Part shown: positions 42,830-53,095 of the stretch, piece after piece
Numbering within the stretch: position 1 is the first letter of the stretch
How the letters are laid out: every line of letters starts with the position of its first letter
Source: Paguma larvata
Lineage: Eukaryota; Chordata; Mammalia; Carnivora; Viverridae
DNA: 64,000 bases
Assembly (NCBI GenBank): GCA_030068075.1
Contig: CM057841.1
Location: forward strand, 32,405,030 to 32,469,029
Direction of reading: 5' to 3'
The notes under the pieces: model-generated
Told to the model about the DNA's origin: nothing
Database searches by the model: none
The model's input: only the letters and a program-made list of their open reading frames with translations
Program-made: the position numbers and the translations under genes

Positions 42830-42960
42830 ATGAGCCAGATCTGGGTTCAAGTCCTGGCTCTGACTTTGGACGTCACTCGGCAGAACTCGCTTCTTCACCT
42901 ACGTTGGGTCACAGACCGTGGTGACGGGGAGATGACATGATGGACGGAGCGCGCCCACTC
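42830..42960 (+). mobile_element. MIR fragment
   Basis: 'agatctgggttcaagtcctggctctgactttggacgtcactcggcagaactcgcttcttcacctac' retains the tRNA-like GGTTCAAGTCC and the following core. Confidence 0.75.
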
Positions 42961-43648
42961 TTCACGGGCGTCTTTCAGCGTTGGGTCCCCCTCGTGTGCT
43001 CAGACGGCGAAGGGACGCCGCGGAAATGTGGGGACATGGCAGAGACGGAGCAGACCACCGCCGTCCCTTCAGGGGTGTCTTTACCCATCTTGGCCTCTTG
43101 GCTTGAGTGAGGCCTGAAGGCTGATGAGCAGGAACTCGGGCAATCTGCTTGGCTGGTAGCATCTCGAACACTGCACGGGGGCACAAAGTGTCCTCATACA
43201 TAAGCCACGCGAATTCCGCAGCCTCGAGAATCGGCTCCGCCTCCTCCAGCCTGAGTCCCCGGCTCCTGGGATGAGATGCCTTCCCTGGCTCTGAGCTTCA
43301 CGCTCAGGCTGCTGTCTGCGCTACAACCCAGGAGCTTGAACGCTCGGGCGAGGGGCCGACGGGAAGATCCCCAGCACGTGTCTGTTGTCAGGTGACGACT
43401 AAGCCGCCCTCGTGGCCACCAGGTTTTATCACGTTGGCCAGGCAGAAATTGTAACCCTAAGGTTACCGCACGGGGCCAGGGGATGGATGAAGAGTGTTTG
43501 CACCACCGCCTGGGATCGCCTCCCTCCGAGGCCCGCAGACCCGCAGGGACGGGGCTCCGAGACTGATCCGTCCAGCTCCCGCAGAGGCAAGAGGCCCGTC
43601 CTGGGGAAATGGAAGCTCTGCCACAATTCCTCTGCAGAGACGGTGATG
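42961..43648. other. Unassigned GC-rich sequence
   Basis: No supportable feature. Confidence 0.4.
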
Positions 43649-43649
43649 G

Positions 43650-44040
43650 ATTGAGACGTATAATTAATATCCGTCTATATATTTATATATAAAAACCCTT
43701 ACAAATCGCATCCCTTGAGCCAGGTCCTTAAATAATGGAAGATGGTAGATTATTGCTTTACTAGGCCCTCCCAAAAGCTTATAAAAATTATCTTTTGCCG
43801 CCGGGAAGACATTTTATCAGAATTTATGGCAACTCGGAGAGTCTTGAGCTATCAGATTCAGAAACTAAGAAGCTTTCTCCGGCTCTTTCTGCGGCAGACA
43901 GGCCCCGGTCTCTGCTCTCCTTGTAAATTAAAATCTCGAACATTATCTACTTTATGAAATAAGACACTTGGCTCTCCTATCTTGAGTCTGCTCTTTAATT
44001 AATATAGACTCGAGTAGGCAAAAGCCATAAATGCAGATGA
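43650..44040. promoter_or_regulatory. Candidate conserved non-coding element (AT-rich)
   Basis: GTATAATTAATATCC (about 43,659), a TATATATTTATATATAAAA stretch (43,674-43,693), CTTAAATAATGG, TAGATTATTGC, TTATAAAAATTATC (about 43,780), GTAAATTAAAATC (about 43,922) and CTTTAATTAATATAG (about 43,992). No known repeat. Flanking DNA is GC-rich. Inferred enhancer-like element. Confidence 0.42.
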
Positions 44041-44280
44041 GTGGCTCCGGAGTGGGGGTGTGGGGCGGCAGCAGGAGGCACACGGAGTGTAGAGAGAAGA
44101 ACACTCAAGGCACCCTCCCCCGCCACCGGGGGCAAGGCTCTGACGGCGGGGCGGGGAGCACGCATTCCACTAATGGCTTGGAGAGATTTTCTTTGGCATG
44201 TTCCCTGGCCAAGGCTGGACAGGAGTTCTCCATTTTTCATCAGCCAGACTTCTCTGGGGGGTCCTGTATCTTCCACATAC

Positions 44281-44462
44281 TTTTCTTTCTTTCTTTCTTT
44301 CTTTTGAGGGTGAGGGGAGGGAGGGGAGGACGGAGACTCCCTAGCAGGCGCCATGCTGTCAGTGCGGCGCAGAGCCCGGTGCGGGGCTCGAACCCACACA
44401 CCGTGAGATCGCGACCTGAGCCAAAGTCAGACGCTTAACCCACTGAGCCACCCAGGCGCCCC
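44281..44462 (-). mobile_element. Carnivore SINE with internal deletion
   Basis: (CTTT)n tail complement, GAGGGTGAGGGGAGGGAGGG, then GGGGCTCGAACCCACACACC, GTGAGATCGCGACCTGAGCC and GAGCCACCCAGGCGCCCC. The middle 'AGAATCCGAAGCAGG' block is replaced by a short GGAGACTCCCTAGCAGG. It forms an inverted pair with the SINE at 44,601. Confidence 0.93.
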
Positions 44463-44600
44463 TCCCGCATCTTTCGTATTAGGGAAACACATGCTCCGCC
44501 GACTATCGGTTCTCAGCTAAGCCGGCCAGCGCGTCCAGAGCCCAGTGCCCAGCCACAGACCCTTGAAACTGGTCCATCTCGAGGTGAGCACAGGAAACCA

Positions 44601-44785
44601 GGGGTGCCTGGGTGGCTCAGTGGGTTAAGTGTCCGACTTTGGCTCAGGTCATGATCTCGTGGTTGTGGGTTTGAGCCCCGCATCTGCCTCCCCGGCGATG
44701 ACGGGGAGCCTACTTGGGATTCTCTTTCTCTTCCTCTCTCTGCCCCTCCCCCACTTTCTCTCTCTCTCAAAATAAATAAACTTAG
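44601..44785 (+). mobile_element. Carnivore SINE, older subfamily
   Basis: GGGGTGCCTGGGTGGCTCAG, a B-box-like GGTTTGAGCCCC, 'GAGCCTACTTGGGATTCTC' rather than the feliform 'GCCTGCTTCGGATTC', then CT-rich sequence and AAAATAAATAAACTTAGG. The body is about 50 bp shorter than in the young copies, pointing to an older subfamily. Confidence 0.93.
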
Positions 44786-45535
44786 GGGGAAAAAAAAAAG
44801 ACAGAAAGAAAGCCAGAGGAGCACTTAACTTGCAGAGCAACGTGACGCTGCTGCGGTATCCCGGGACTCAGTCCGCAGGATCGTCCCATCGCATTCCGAC
44901 GAGTCGTCCTGTTATTTTCTTAGCGATCCTTTTTTATTGCAGTTCGCAAATGTGCGTCACAAATTCATTCCTTTCTAGAACATTTCAGCAGGGCTAGTGT
45001 TGTTTCCCGGATTAATTCCTGGAGTGGGGGACCCCTCTAGTCGTATCTTTCTGAAGGCCGCCAAAGGTCGGAGAAACAAAGCCAGTCTCTAGCCGAAGAT
45101 AACTGGAGCAGGAAGGGATCCCGGCTGGCCTTGGTGGGGACCCAGGGAGCGTCAGCGAGACCCTGGGCGGGGGCGCCTGCCGGCAGTGGTGACCTGGGGC
45201 TGGGCGGGAGGCGTCTATTCCCCGGGGTCCAGGACCAGCCGACACGTCGCAGAGAATGCATTCCAGCTGGGCCGCGGTCCCTCACCCCGCATCGGCACAC
45301 TCCGGTTTTTCTTCGGCTCCTTCCCTCTTGCCCCGAGCGTGCAGAAGCTCCATCCCGCCCCAGAGGCAACTTCACGCTCCACCATCTCTGCCCCGGCTCC
45401 TGGTCCAAGTGAGCGGGAGGCAGAGAAAGCTGCTCTGGCAAACAATGATGCCGATGTCTCTTCATCGTAGATCTCTGTTGCGGCAGAGGCACTGACAGCT
45501 CAGCGAGTATCCGTGCCTTCCCCTGCACTCCCCAG
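44786..45535. other. Unassigned sequence
   Basis: No feature that I can support. Confidence 0.4.
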
Positions 45536-45539
45536 CTCT

Positions 45540-45825
45540 CCCCGTGGGGCCGTGCCGTGTCCTAATTCTGACCAATGGGCTACGAGCACAAGCGGGACGA
45601 GGGTCATTTCAGGTTCAAAGTGTTTAAAGGTAGGCGTGGACTCTCAGGACCTTAAACCCCCCGTCGTGGTGACTTGGGAAGCCAGGAGTTGAGAGAGCGA
45701 AGCCGAAAGGTGGACCCAGAGAACTTGGGATGAGAGAAAACTCAGTACGTTTTAAGGCACTGAAATTTCTGGGTTCGTTACTACAGCACAGCTTAACCTC
45801 CTCTGACTAATACAGCCTCACAGAC
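45540..45825 (+). mobile_element. Ancient LTR-like remnant
   Basis: 'taattctgaccaatgggctacgagcacaagcgggacgagggtcatttcaggttcaaagtgtttaaagg' and the end 'taaggcactgaaatttctgggttcgttactacagcacagcttaacctcctctgactaatacag' match the start and 3' end of a widespread old mammalian repeat ('ttaagccactgagatttgggggttgtttgttaccgcagcataac...ctgactaatacag'). Class probably LTR; family not assigned. Confidence 0.6.
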
Positions 45826-45829
45826 TCGA

Positions 45830-46035
45830 AAGCAGTGTTTCCAACCCCTGTTTAATCTGATCTTTATGAGAGCCGCAGAGGGAGGTCCCATAAAGACAAT
45901 CGATCCCGGTGGGTATCTGAGACTCAGAGAGAGGAAAATGATTTTGCTTGATCACTCAGTTGGTAAGTGGCAGATACGGGATTCTACACCCAGGTTCAAC
46001 ACTGTCCCGACCGAAGAGCCCGGACATCGGACCTT
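45830..46035 (-). mobile_element. MIR fragment
   Basis: 'ctgagactcagagagaggaaaatgattttgcttgatcactcagttggtaagtggcagatacgggattctacacccaggttc' is a reverse-complement MIR. Confidence 0.82.
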
Positions 46036-48115
46036 CTTTCTAGGGGCATTTCTGGTTTAAAGCAAGTGGCCTGAAGAAAGACAACCCGCAAGAATGAATA
46101 TGGAAGTGTGGAATTCACCCTCTCCATGGCCAACGAGGGGAAACGCCCAAGGGTAGATTTCTGGCCGGGCTACAGGAAGGGCGAGGTGATTAAAGATGGC
46201 ATGGAGATAATTCTCCCTCCTGAGCCCCCCCGCAGGAGATCATCCATCCGGTCCCCATTGCCTGAACGATCCTTGGTACCCAGGTCACGGCAGCAGGACC
46301 TCAGCCGTCGCTTCTGGAACGCTGGGGTGGGGGCGGCTGCTCTGTCAGACAAGCATCGTGGACGATTCACCGGCCAGCTCCGTCTGACCTTGGCCAGCAC
46401 TGCCCGCCTGGCATCGGTCCCGCCTCCTTCCCCAAAGAGGGTGTCGGGCAGCCTTCCAGGATGGGTTTTTATTCCTTTTAATAGAGAAATAGGAAATGAG
46501 CCTTAAGAGAAGGTGAGGAGTTATTGCTTCATTTCAATGGCTCTCAAAATACCTTGCCAGGGTCGGCTGTGAGTTCACCCCTAGGTGCTGATCCAGGGTT
46601 CCGGGGAGAAGGGCCCCAGGTGGCGGGGGGGGGGGGGGCTCCGGAATCCCAGACGGCCGGTGCAGCTGGGATCTCTGAAAAGGAAGGGCTTGTTCCAGAC
46701 CAACTCGGTAAGAGGGAGGTCCCGTCTTGCGCCTGTTCCCGGGATGGGAAGTGTGTCACCTGTTCTGGGAGCATCTGCCCAGGTCCCAGGCTCCCGTCTC
46801 TGCCTGAGTTCCCAGTGAGACCCTAGGCACGTCTCTCCCACTGTCACTCTAGACCCCAGTCCCCCTGTCTGTAAGCAGGGGCGGTGTCCCTTCCAAGGTC
46901 CCCTCTGTAGCAGACACCGCTGGTGGCCTTCCCAACACCGTGACAGCACGGCTATCGTTTGAGACCCCTCCCTCCCAGTCCAGGACAGGTCCCGGACAAA
47001 ACTTTGGCCGCTCGGAGCCAGTCGGCAGGTGGCATGCTGGAGAGTTCTTGCCGCTCTGGAGAGGAGCCCGCGTCTCGTCTGCTCCAAGCTCCCTCACCGC
47101 CTCTGTGCCAAAGTCACACTTTCCACCAGCGGCTCCGGGACGGTGGCTGTGCGGGGCCCGGGCCGTGCCTCAGGGGCGTTCCTCTGAGCTCGCCGTGATG
47201 ATCTTGTCAAACCACGTGTACGTTTCCGCGGGGTCGGATGGTTCCCCGACGTTCCTTTTCTCTCTCGTTCCCTTGGCACCCGCTTGTCGGACGCGGACTC
47301 CTGCGGCACCAGCGGCGGCGGGAGAAAACACGCTATAAGGGCGGGGATTTAGGACCGGCTCGCCCCGCACCTGGTAGGAGAAGCGGACGCCGTCCTCAGC
47401 GTGGGACCCGAAAATCCCCCTGCAAAGGGATGCCTCGATGGCCACCCGGGGGGTGGCCTCGGAAAACGTCCCGGTGGAGGGGACGCTGCGGCCAAGGACA
47501 ACGATGCAGGAATGTCCAAGGACGGCCCTGCACCCTGAAGCCCTTTCCTACCTTCGCCCTGAGACCACGCCTCCCTCGGGCTGCTCCCGGCCAATGAATG
47601 AGTGTGGCAGGGACTCCGAGAGGAGCTGCATCCAAGGGAACTTTGGGGACCTCGGCCCTAGGCCTGCCGCCTCCCCAGCCTTGTGGACCTTCCTTAGACC
47701 CGCAGGCGCTTCCATCCAGCCTCGATCCTGGTCTTCAGTGCCGGACTTGCCCGGCTGTCTCTCCAGCTTCTCTCGAAGACAGTTCCCTGGTAACGTCCTT
47801 GTGCATTTGCTTCTCGGAACAACACCCAGAGGGAGGAAGCCACGCGGAGGACGACAGAGCCGATGGGGTTCTCGAAAATCACACCGAGCTGTTGAAACCA
47901 CCGGCCCCGCTGTCCCTCGTGTGGAATTCCCACCGCAGCGCGATGCCAAGTCCCTTGTGGGCCGATGACGTCACTCCTCTGTTCACAAGCCAGCCTGTTA
48001 CGGCAGACGCGACAGCCCACTGGGACTTCCTGAGACTCTGAGGCTCAGACTGTGTATTACTAGGTCTCGAACCCAGTCTTTTGGCTGCTACACGGCGCCT
48101 GTTTTCCCCGAAACA
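46036..48115. other. Unassigned GC-rich, partly CpG-rich sequence
   Basis: 'cccactgtcactctagaccccagtccccctgtctgtaagcagggg' at about 46,838-46,882 may be a MIR core. 47,100-47,480 is CpG-rich. The 132-codon frame at 46,108, overlapping frames at 46,581-47,087 and those at 47,238-48,041 resemble no known protein and have no splice or domain support. Confidence 0.38.
46625..46638 (+). repeat. G14 homopolymer
   Basis: Fourteen consecutive G after GGTGGC. A likely sequencing or assembly length-uncertainty spot. Confidence 0.9.
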
Positions 48116-48310
48116 CAAGATTCTAGAAACCGATGATGTTCTCCAAGCCAGCAGCAGCCTTTCTTCTCAGCAAATGAGACACAATTCTATAAACAAATAG
48201 CCACTCGCTAATAGACCGAGTGAGTCACCGTGGGCTGCTGAAATTCGGTATTTATACACGAAAATTAGCACGTTAGAAGGTTCTTGAAGACTTGATTCAG
48301 CATTTGGCAA
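48116..48310. promoter_or_regulatory. Candidate conserved non-coding element
   Basis: A lower-GC island without repeat identity: ACACAATTCTATAAACAAATAGCC, CGCTAATAGACC, GAAATTCGGTATTTATACACG and AAATTAGCACGTTAG. Contains forkhead-like ATAAACA at about 48,191-48,197. Inferred only. Confidence 0.33.
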
Positions 48311-49250
48311 AGGCATCGGGCGGCCAGGCCGCGCTTGGCAGCCTCGCAAAACGCTACCACGTGTTCCCACAGGCCGAGGTGTCCTCTGCCAGAGGTCCGG
48401 GCACCATCGGGGCCGCCTCGGGCTGGTCCCGGGCTGCAGTTGTCACTATTCTTATGTTTTAATTATGAATCGCTGTTGGTTTAGTTCCCTCGTCATCAGA
48501 GCCGCTTGTGGTGGGCTGTCGGTTAACCCCACACCATGTAGGGGTGCGTCTTTGCACCAGCAGGAGTGTGGGGCCTATCATTTTCCAATAACTACTAGAC
48601 TCCGAAACCTGGAGGTGTTGCACTCTGGTTATGAATCACCCCCGGGCCCTTATTTCTGTACAGAGACTCCCTCTCGAGGGCTCCCACGGGGCTCCTCGAC
48701 TCCGTCGCCACCTTCTCTTGCCTTTCTTCCCCGGGATAGGATGAGATACGTGGTCTGGGGGCTTTGGTGTGGCCTAAGTGGACTGTGGGCGAAACTGTCA
48801 GGGAGCCACTGCTCTAGAAGATTCTAGAACTGAGGCGCTGGGGTGTTGAGGAAGGGGAAACGGAGGAGGTGGACGAGGCAGGAACAAGGCTCTTGACCTC
48901 CGCCCCTGCGTCAGTCGGAGACTCTCTGTGGTAGCCTGCCATCTGTGTTCTAGGCCTGCGGGGGCCGGGTGGGGCAGGACGGGGTGAGGGGCTGATGGCC
49001 AGCGGGAAGCAGAGACTGTTTCTCACTAGTATCTGCCGGGAGGTGGCCCTGACCCGATCCTACGTCGTCACTGCCGTGGCACCAGAGCGCCAGGGCTCTC
49101 TGGTGGCCACCAACGGCGGTACCTAAGAGTTTACAGAACGGACAAGACAGTGAAGGGTCAGTTTTGGAGTTCGGATGGAGACTGGGGCCGCTTAGAACTC
49201 CAGGGCAGAAAGGAAGACTCCGGGGACTGTTGCCGAAATGAGGCGTTCCA
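48311..49250. other. Unassigned sequence
   Basis: No gene or repeat recognised with confidence. Confidence 0.4.
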
Positions 49251-49254
49251 GACA

Positions 49255-49410
49255 CTCGATGTAGCGGTACCTATTTAAGCCGGGCAACCATCCTGTGAGG
49301 GAGGAACCATCAGTAAGTCCATTTTGCAGATGAGTAAACTGAGGCATGGGTAAACTAAACGACTTGCCCCAAATCACATAGTGCTGGAGCCGGCAGCCTG
49401 CCTCGGGGTG
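49255..49410 (-). mobile_element. MIR fragment
   Basis: 'acctatttaagccgggcaaccatcctgtgagggaggaaccatcagtaagtccattttgcagatgagtaaactgaggcatggg...cttgccccaaatcacatagtgctggagccgg' is a reverse-complement MIR. Confidence 0.88.
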
Positions 49411-49810
49411 GCCGTGCCCCCCCACAACTGCAGGTCACTGCCAGCAAGGGTCCTCAGTCCTGTCTCTTGCAGGTTCCGGTAACTCAGCCCCCACCTCCTC
49501 CTGGCGGTCTGGAGTCACGAAGGTGCTTCTCCTGCTACTCCCAGGTATCTCACACGCTGCGTACAGCCTGTGGTTTCCCTCCATCCCGCTCACGGCTTTG
49601 TGTTCCTTTATTAACACCTCCTCAAAGTATCTTAATTCGAGTGTGCCGTCCGTGGCAGTCCTGTGAGCCCGTGTCGTAGACTCCTACTCGCCATCGGTTC
49701 TAAACCACACCGTAGTTCCCGTTTCCTTACGACAGAGAAAAAACGGAGCCGGCGAAACCAGGCCACGCCGCGGACTGTAAGGCCAATATGTGAGTAGGAA
49801 AACACGTGTC
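49411..49810. other. Unassigned sequence
   Basis: No feature supported. 'tatctcacacgctgcgtacagcctgtgg' and neighbours belong to no repeat I know. Confidence 0.38.
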
Positions 49811-49814
49811 TTTA

Positions 49815-49978
49815 AAGCCAGCGAAACAAGAGTGTTATTCCTCCCACTTCGTGGATGAAGCGGTAGCAAAACAGAGGGGGAGGAATAACTCCTTCGGGTA
49901 ACCCAGCCAGTGAGCTGATGGCCGAGCCAAGGTTTAGGCCAGGCGGTGTTGTTCTAGACCCTGCACTCTAACTGCCCC
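49815..49978 (-). mobile_element. MIR fragment
   Basis: 'acaagagtgttattcctcccacttcgtggatgaagcggtagcaaaacagaggg...gggtaacccagccagtgagctgatggccgagccaaggtttaggcc...accctgcactctaactgc' follows reverse-complement MIR order. Confidence 0.75.
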
Positions 49979-50224
49979 CGTGCTGCTCTGGGTGTGTGCA
50001 GCAGGGTTCCAGAAAATTCTGCGGGGGCGGAGGCCTCGAAGCTGCGGCAGAAGGTCTGGGGGAGCCAGGCCCAGGGGTGCCAGGCAGCGCCGGGGAGAAC
50101 AGAACCGGCAGCTCTCCCTCTCCCCCAAGCAGAGAAGTCGAACTCGGTCCTGGACATCGGGGGAGGCCTGAGAGGATGCTCCGGCATCCCCCTACCCTCC
50201 AAAAGAGGCTCCGGTCCCCCCAAC

Positions 50225-50410
50225 CCAGGCCTTCCAAGTTCAACATGTCATCCTCCGACAAATATAGCCTGGGAGAAACCCGAGTAAATGAGTGGCTGCT
50301 GGAAGCCGCAGGACAGCTAACCATAATGGGGGTTTTGGGTTTTCTGCTTGAGACACAAACAGCACATTCCTTGGCTGAAATAGTCGGGTGGAGAAACAGG
50401 GCATCGTCGG
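50225..50410. promoter_or_regulatory. Candidate conserved non-coding element
   Basis: Balanced-composition island between GC-rich blocks: GTTCAACATGTCATCCTCCG, ACAAATATAGCC, CTAACCATAATGGGGG, CTTGAGACACAAACAGCAC and TTGGCTGAAATAG. One plus frame is open but has no recognisable domain. Inferred from composition only. Confidence 0.25.
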
Positions 50411-50499
50411 ACGGGAACACCCGGCCGGGACGAGCCAAACAAGACAGAAATAGGCCCGAGCTGCCACATGAAGGGAGCCCATCCGCGCTTGGCCCTCGG

Positions 50500-51060
50500 G
50501 CCGGCCTGGCCCCGCGCTGCCCGCACGGCCGCGTCACCTGGGGAGGCCCTGCCTTTGTCCCCCGAAAGAGGGCAGCCGTGTGCTTGCCCGGGGCCTCCTC
50601 CTGCGACGGCTGGGGCAGCAGCCCCAGCCCGGGACAAGGGCACATGGGGGTCAGGAGGGGACGAGGAGCCCGCAGCCCCGCCCCCTCCGTGCGCACGCAC
50701 ACGCGCGCTCGGAGCCTCACCGACACGCACGGCACACACCCCCTCACATGCATCCGCAGACTTGCGGCCCGGACCTGCCCGTCCGGACAGACCGGCGGGC
50801 GCTCCCGCCGCAACGCACGACGGCGTGGGCCGGGCTGTCACGCACACGCCGTCCTTCACGCGGACACGCACACCCGCGGCGACGTGGGCACTGGGTCCGC
50901 ATGTCCTTACAGACGCACGCGACCACGAGAGCGATTACAGGCAGGCCCTCGGCACGCGTCCACGAGAGCTTGCACGCAGGCCCGCACACACGCACGCGTG
51001 CAAGCGCGCACACGCACAAGCAGGCGATCTTAGTCACATTGTCCCTAGCTCCGCGAGACG
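50500..51060. promoter_or_regulatory. CpG-dense region
   Basis: High CpG from about 50,490 through the CACG tract. The 50,500-50,690 part is not simple repeat. It could be a small CpG island, but no AT-motif cluster or splice-donor context as strong as at 7.9 kb is present. Confidence 0.3.
50690..51035. repeat. Second CACG/CACACG-rich alternating tract
   Basis: GTGCGCACGCACACGCGCGC, CACCGACACGCACGGCACAC, and CACACACGCACGCGTGCAAG with GCGCACACGCACAAGC near the end. Same word composition as 6,655-7,465 but shorter and more interrupted. It explains the long overlapping open frames here (up to 345 codons plus strand, 281 minus strand). Confidence 0.8.
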
Positions 51061-51475
51061 TCCTCTTTCCCTGGCGCGATCACCCCAGAGTTAGCCGGGC
51101 CAGGGCTGGTGTGGTCTCGTCTGTGTGAGCCCCCACGGATTGGCGTAGGGGTGAGGGAGGAGTCCCCGGAGCAGTCCAGGATCCCTCTTGTTCCCCGCCC
51201 CACGCCCCCAGCGCCCAGCCAGCCTCACCCCACTTCAGTCCCTGGATCATGTCCGGGAAGGAGCAAACAGACCGATTCCGAGCCCTCCCGGTAGACTGGG
51301 CCTGATCGTCCATCCCCACGGCTTGTGGCTGCCCCGTTTGCCGTGACCCTCCCGATCCCCTTGAGGCTCTGAGCTCTGTGGGGCCGGAGACCCCGGCAGC
51401 CACGGGCATCCCTTCACCCCCAGAGCCCACCGCGGTGCCTGCGCTCAGTGCACAAATGAAGGAGAGAAGTAGAAG
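51061..51475. other. Unassigned sequence
   Basis: No feature supported. Confidence 0.4.
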
Positions 51476-51479
51476 AGCA

Positions 51480-51580
51480 GGGATTGGCATTCCCGCTGAA
51501 CGGGCAGGAAGACCGAGGCCCAGAGAACGGCAGCACTTCGCTGGCTAGCCTCAGCAGAGCCAGGCCTACGTGGCTGGTAG
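51480..51580 (-). mobile_element. MIR fragment
   Basis: 'cattcccgctgaacgggcaggaagaccgaggcccagagaacggcagcacttcgctggctagcctcagcagagccaggcc' is a decayed reverse-complement MIR core. Confidence 0.6.
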
Positions 51581-52150
51581 CCCCGGTGGCTCTGTACCCC
51601 AGTCCTGCCCCCATCTGTGTCCTCCCACTCAGGCCTGGGCAGGGGGACCTGGACAAGACAGGTAGGCAGCAGGGTGTCCTGGGGGCCTCTGGGCTTCCTG
51701 TGGGAGCTCTGCCCGGCCCCAGCCCCAGGGCCCAGAGAGGGCTGGCGGCCCCAGGACAGGAGCCTAGCGCTGGCACGACCTCCAGCCGCAGAAGGGCTGG
51801 CTGCCAGCTCTTGCTTGTGTCCCTTCCCCTGCTGCAGTCACGAGACTCCCCCGGACCTAGGCCTGGACCAGTTCTCTGGCCCCGAGATGCAGGCTAGAGG
51901 GAAGAGACACAGAAGGAGACAGCAGGGGTCAGTGTTTGTCCGGTAGAAGGCCATGCAGGGGGAGCAGGGGAGGACCCACGTCTCCCAGGCAGGGCGCCCG
52001 GCAGACAAGCCCACACAGGGTGTCGGATCCACGCACTGAGCCCCCGGCCGCGGCTCGAAGCAGGGATCCCGCACCGGACCTGCAGACTGCCTCAATTCGG
52101 GGATTTTCTTTTCCAGCTTTTGTTTTGAAACAATGGAGCCTTTTCTTCAG
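51581..52150. other. Unassigned GC-rich sequence
   Basis: No feature supported. Confidence 0.4.
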
Positions 52151-52870
52151 ACATTTGTTGTTTTGTTTTGTTTTTTTCGGTTCTAAATTAAAGTGTAACT
52201 TACATTCGGTAAAATCCATCTCATAGCGTGCAATGCTGCCGGCTTCAAAAGTACACCGCTCTCATGGTCGAAGTCCAGAGGCGTTCCACCGGCCCCACTC
52301 AGGTGCCCCCTCGGCCCTCTGTGGTCGACAGCTGCCCTCCGCCCTGGCGACCACTGATTCTGTTTCCTTCCCCTGGAGTTTGGCCTTTTCCGGAACGTTC
52401 CAGAATGATCTATAAACGGGATCCTGCCTTGTACAGCCGTTTCACTCAACAACGTATGTAACGCAGAGCTAGGATTTGCCCGTGGTGCTGTGCGTGTCCG
52501 CCGTTCATCTTTTTTACCGCTGAGTAGTATTCCGTCGTGCGGATGAACCATGGCTTATCAGCGGCTCTCCGCCGGAGGGGCAGCGAGACTGTTTCTACGT
52601 TCTGGCTGTTGCACACTAAGCTTCTGGGAACATCTGTGTACCAATTTTTATGTAAATGTATTTTTTTTTTCTCTCCTTGGAAAATACCTACGGTGGGAAT
52701 GGCTAGGTCATGTGGTAAATATACATTAAACTTTCCAAGAAACTGCAAAGTTTCCAAAGTGTGTGTAGCATTTTGCCTTCCTGCCAGCAAGGAGGCAGAG
52801 TTCCGGGTGCCCCAGGTCTTCGCCGGCAGTTGGTATTGTAATTTTTCCCCGTGATTCTAGCAGGAGTCTT
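52150..52870 (-). mobile_element. L1M LINE 3' end
   Basis: 'acggtgggaatggctaggtcatgtggtaaatatacattaaactttccaagaaactgc', 'cgctgagtagtattccgtcgtgcggatgaacc' and 'gttggtattgtaatttttccccgtgattctag' are the reverse complement of the ORF2 end and 3'UTR of L1M. The minus-strand frame at 52,446-52,790 includes TEYYSAVKK, a typical L1 ORF2 C-terminal word. Dead fragment. Confidence 0.93.
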
Positions 52871-52999
52871 TCACGTGGTGTCTTGCTTAGGAAGCCCAAT
52901 CTACGGAACGGGAAAGCAGAGTGGCCTTGGGCGAAAGCAGGAGGCGGGGCGGGGTCCCGGGCCCGGTGGGGGCTCCCCTGAGTATCTCTTTGGAGCCAG

Positions 53000-53095
53000 G
53001 GCCAAGGCCAGGGAGAGAAGAGGGGTTGCCCAAGGTGACACAGCTCACCAAGAGGGAACAGGGTTAGGACCAGACCTTTGAGGCCAGTGACTTGT
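53000..53095 (-). mobile_element. Probable MIR fragment
   Basis: 'gagaagaggggttgcccaaggtgacacagctcaccaagagggaacagggttaggaccagacc' fits the reverse-complement MIR core but is short. Confidence 0.6.

Noticed and set aside
49968..51033. Long opposing frames (281 codons minus, 345 codons plus)
   Set aside because: Both span the GC-rich region and CACG tract and overlap a MIR edge. They carry no recognisable domain or splice context.
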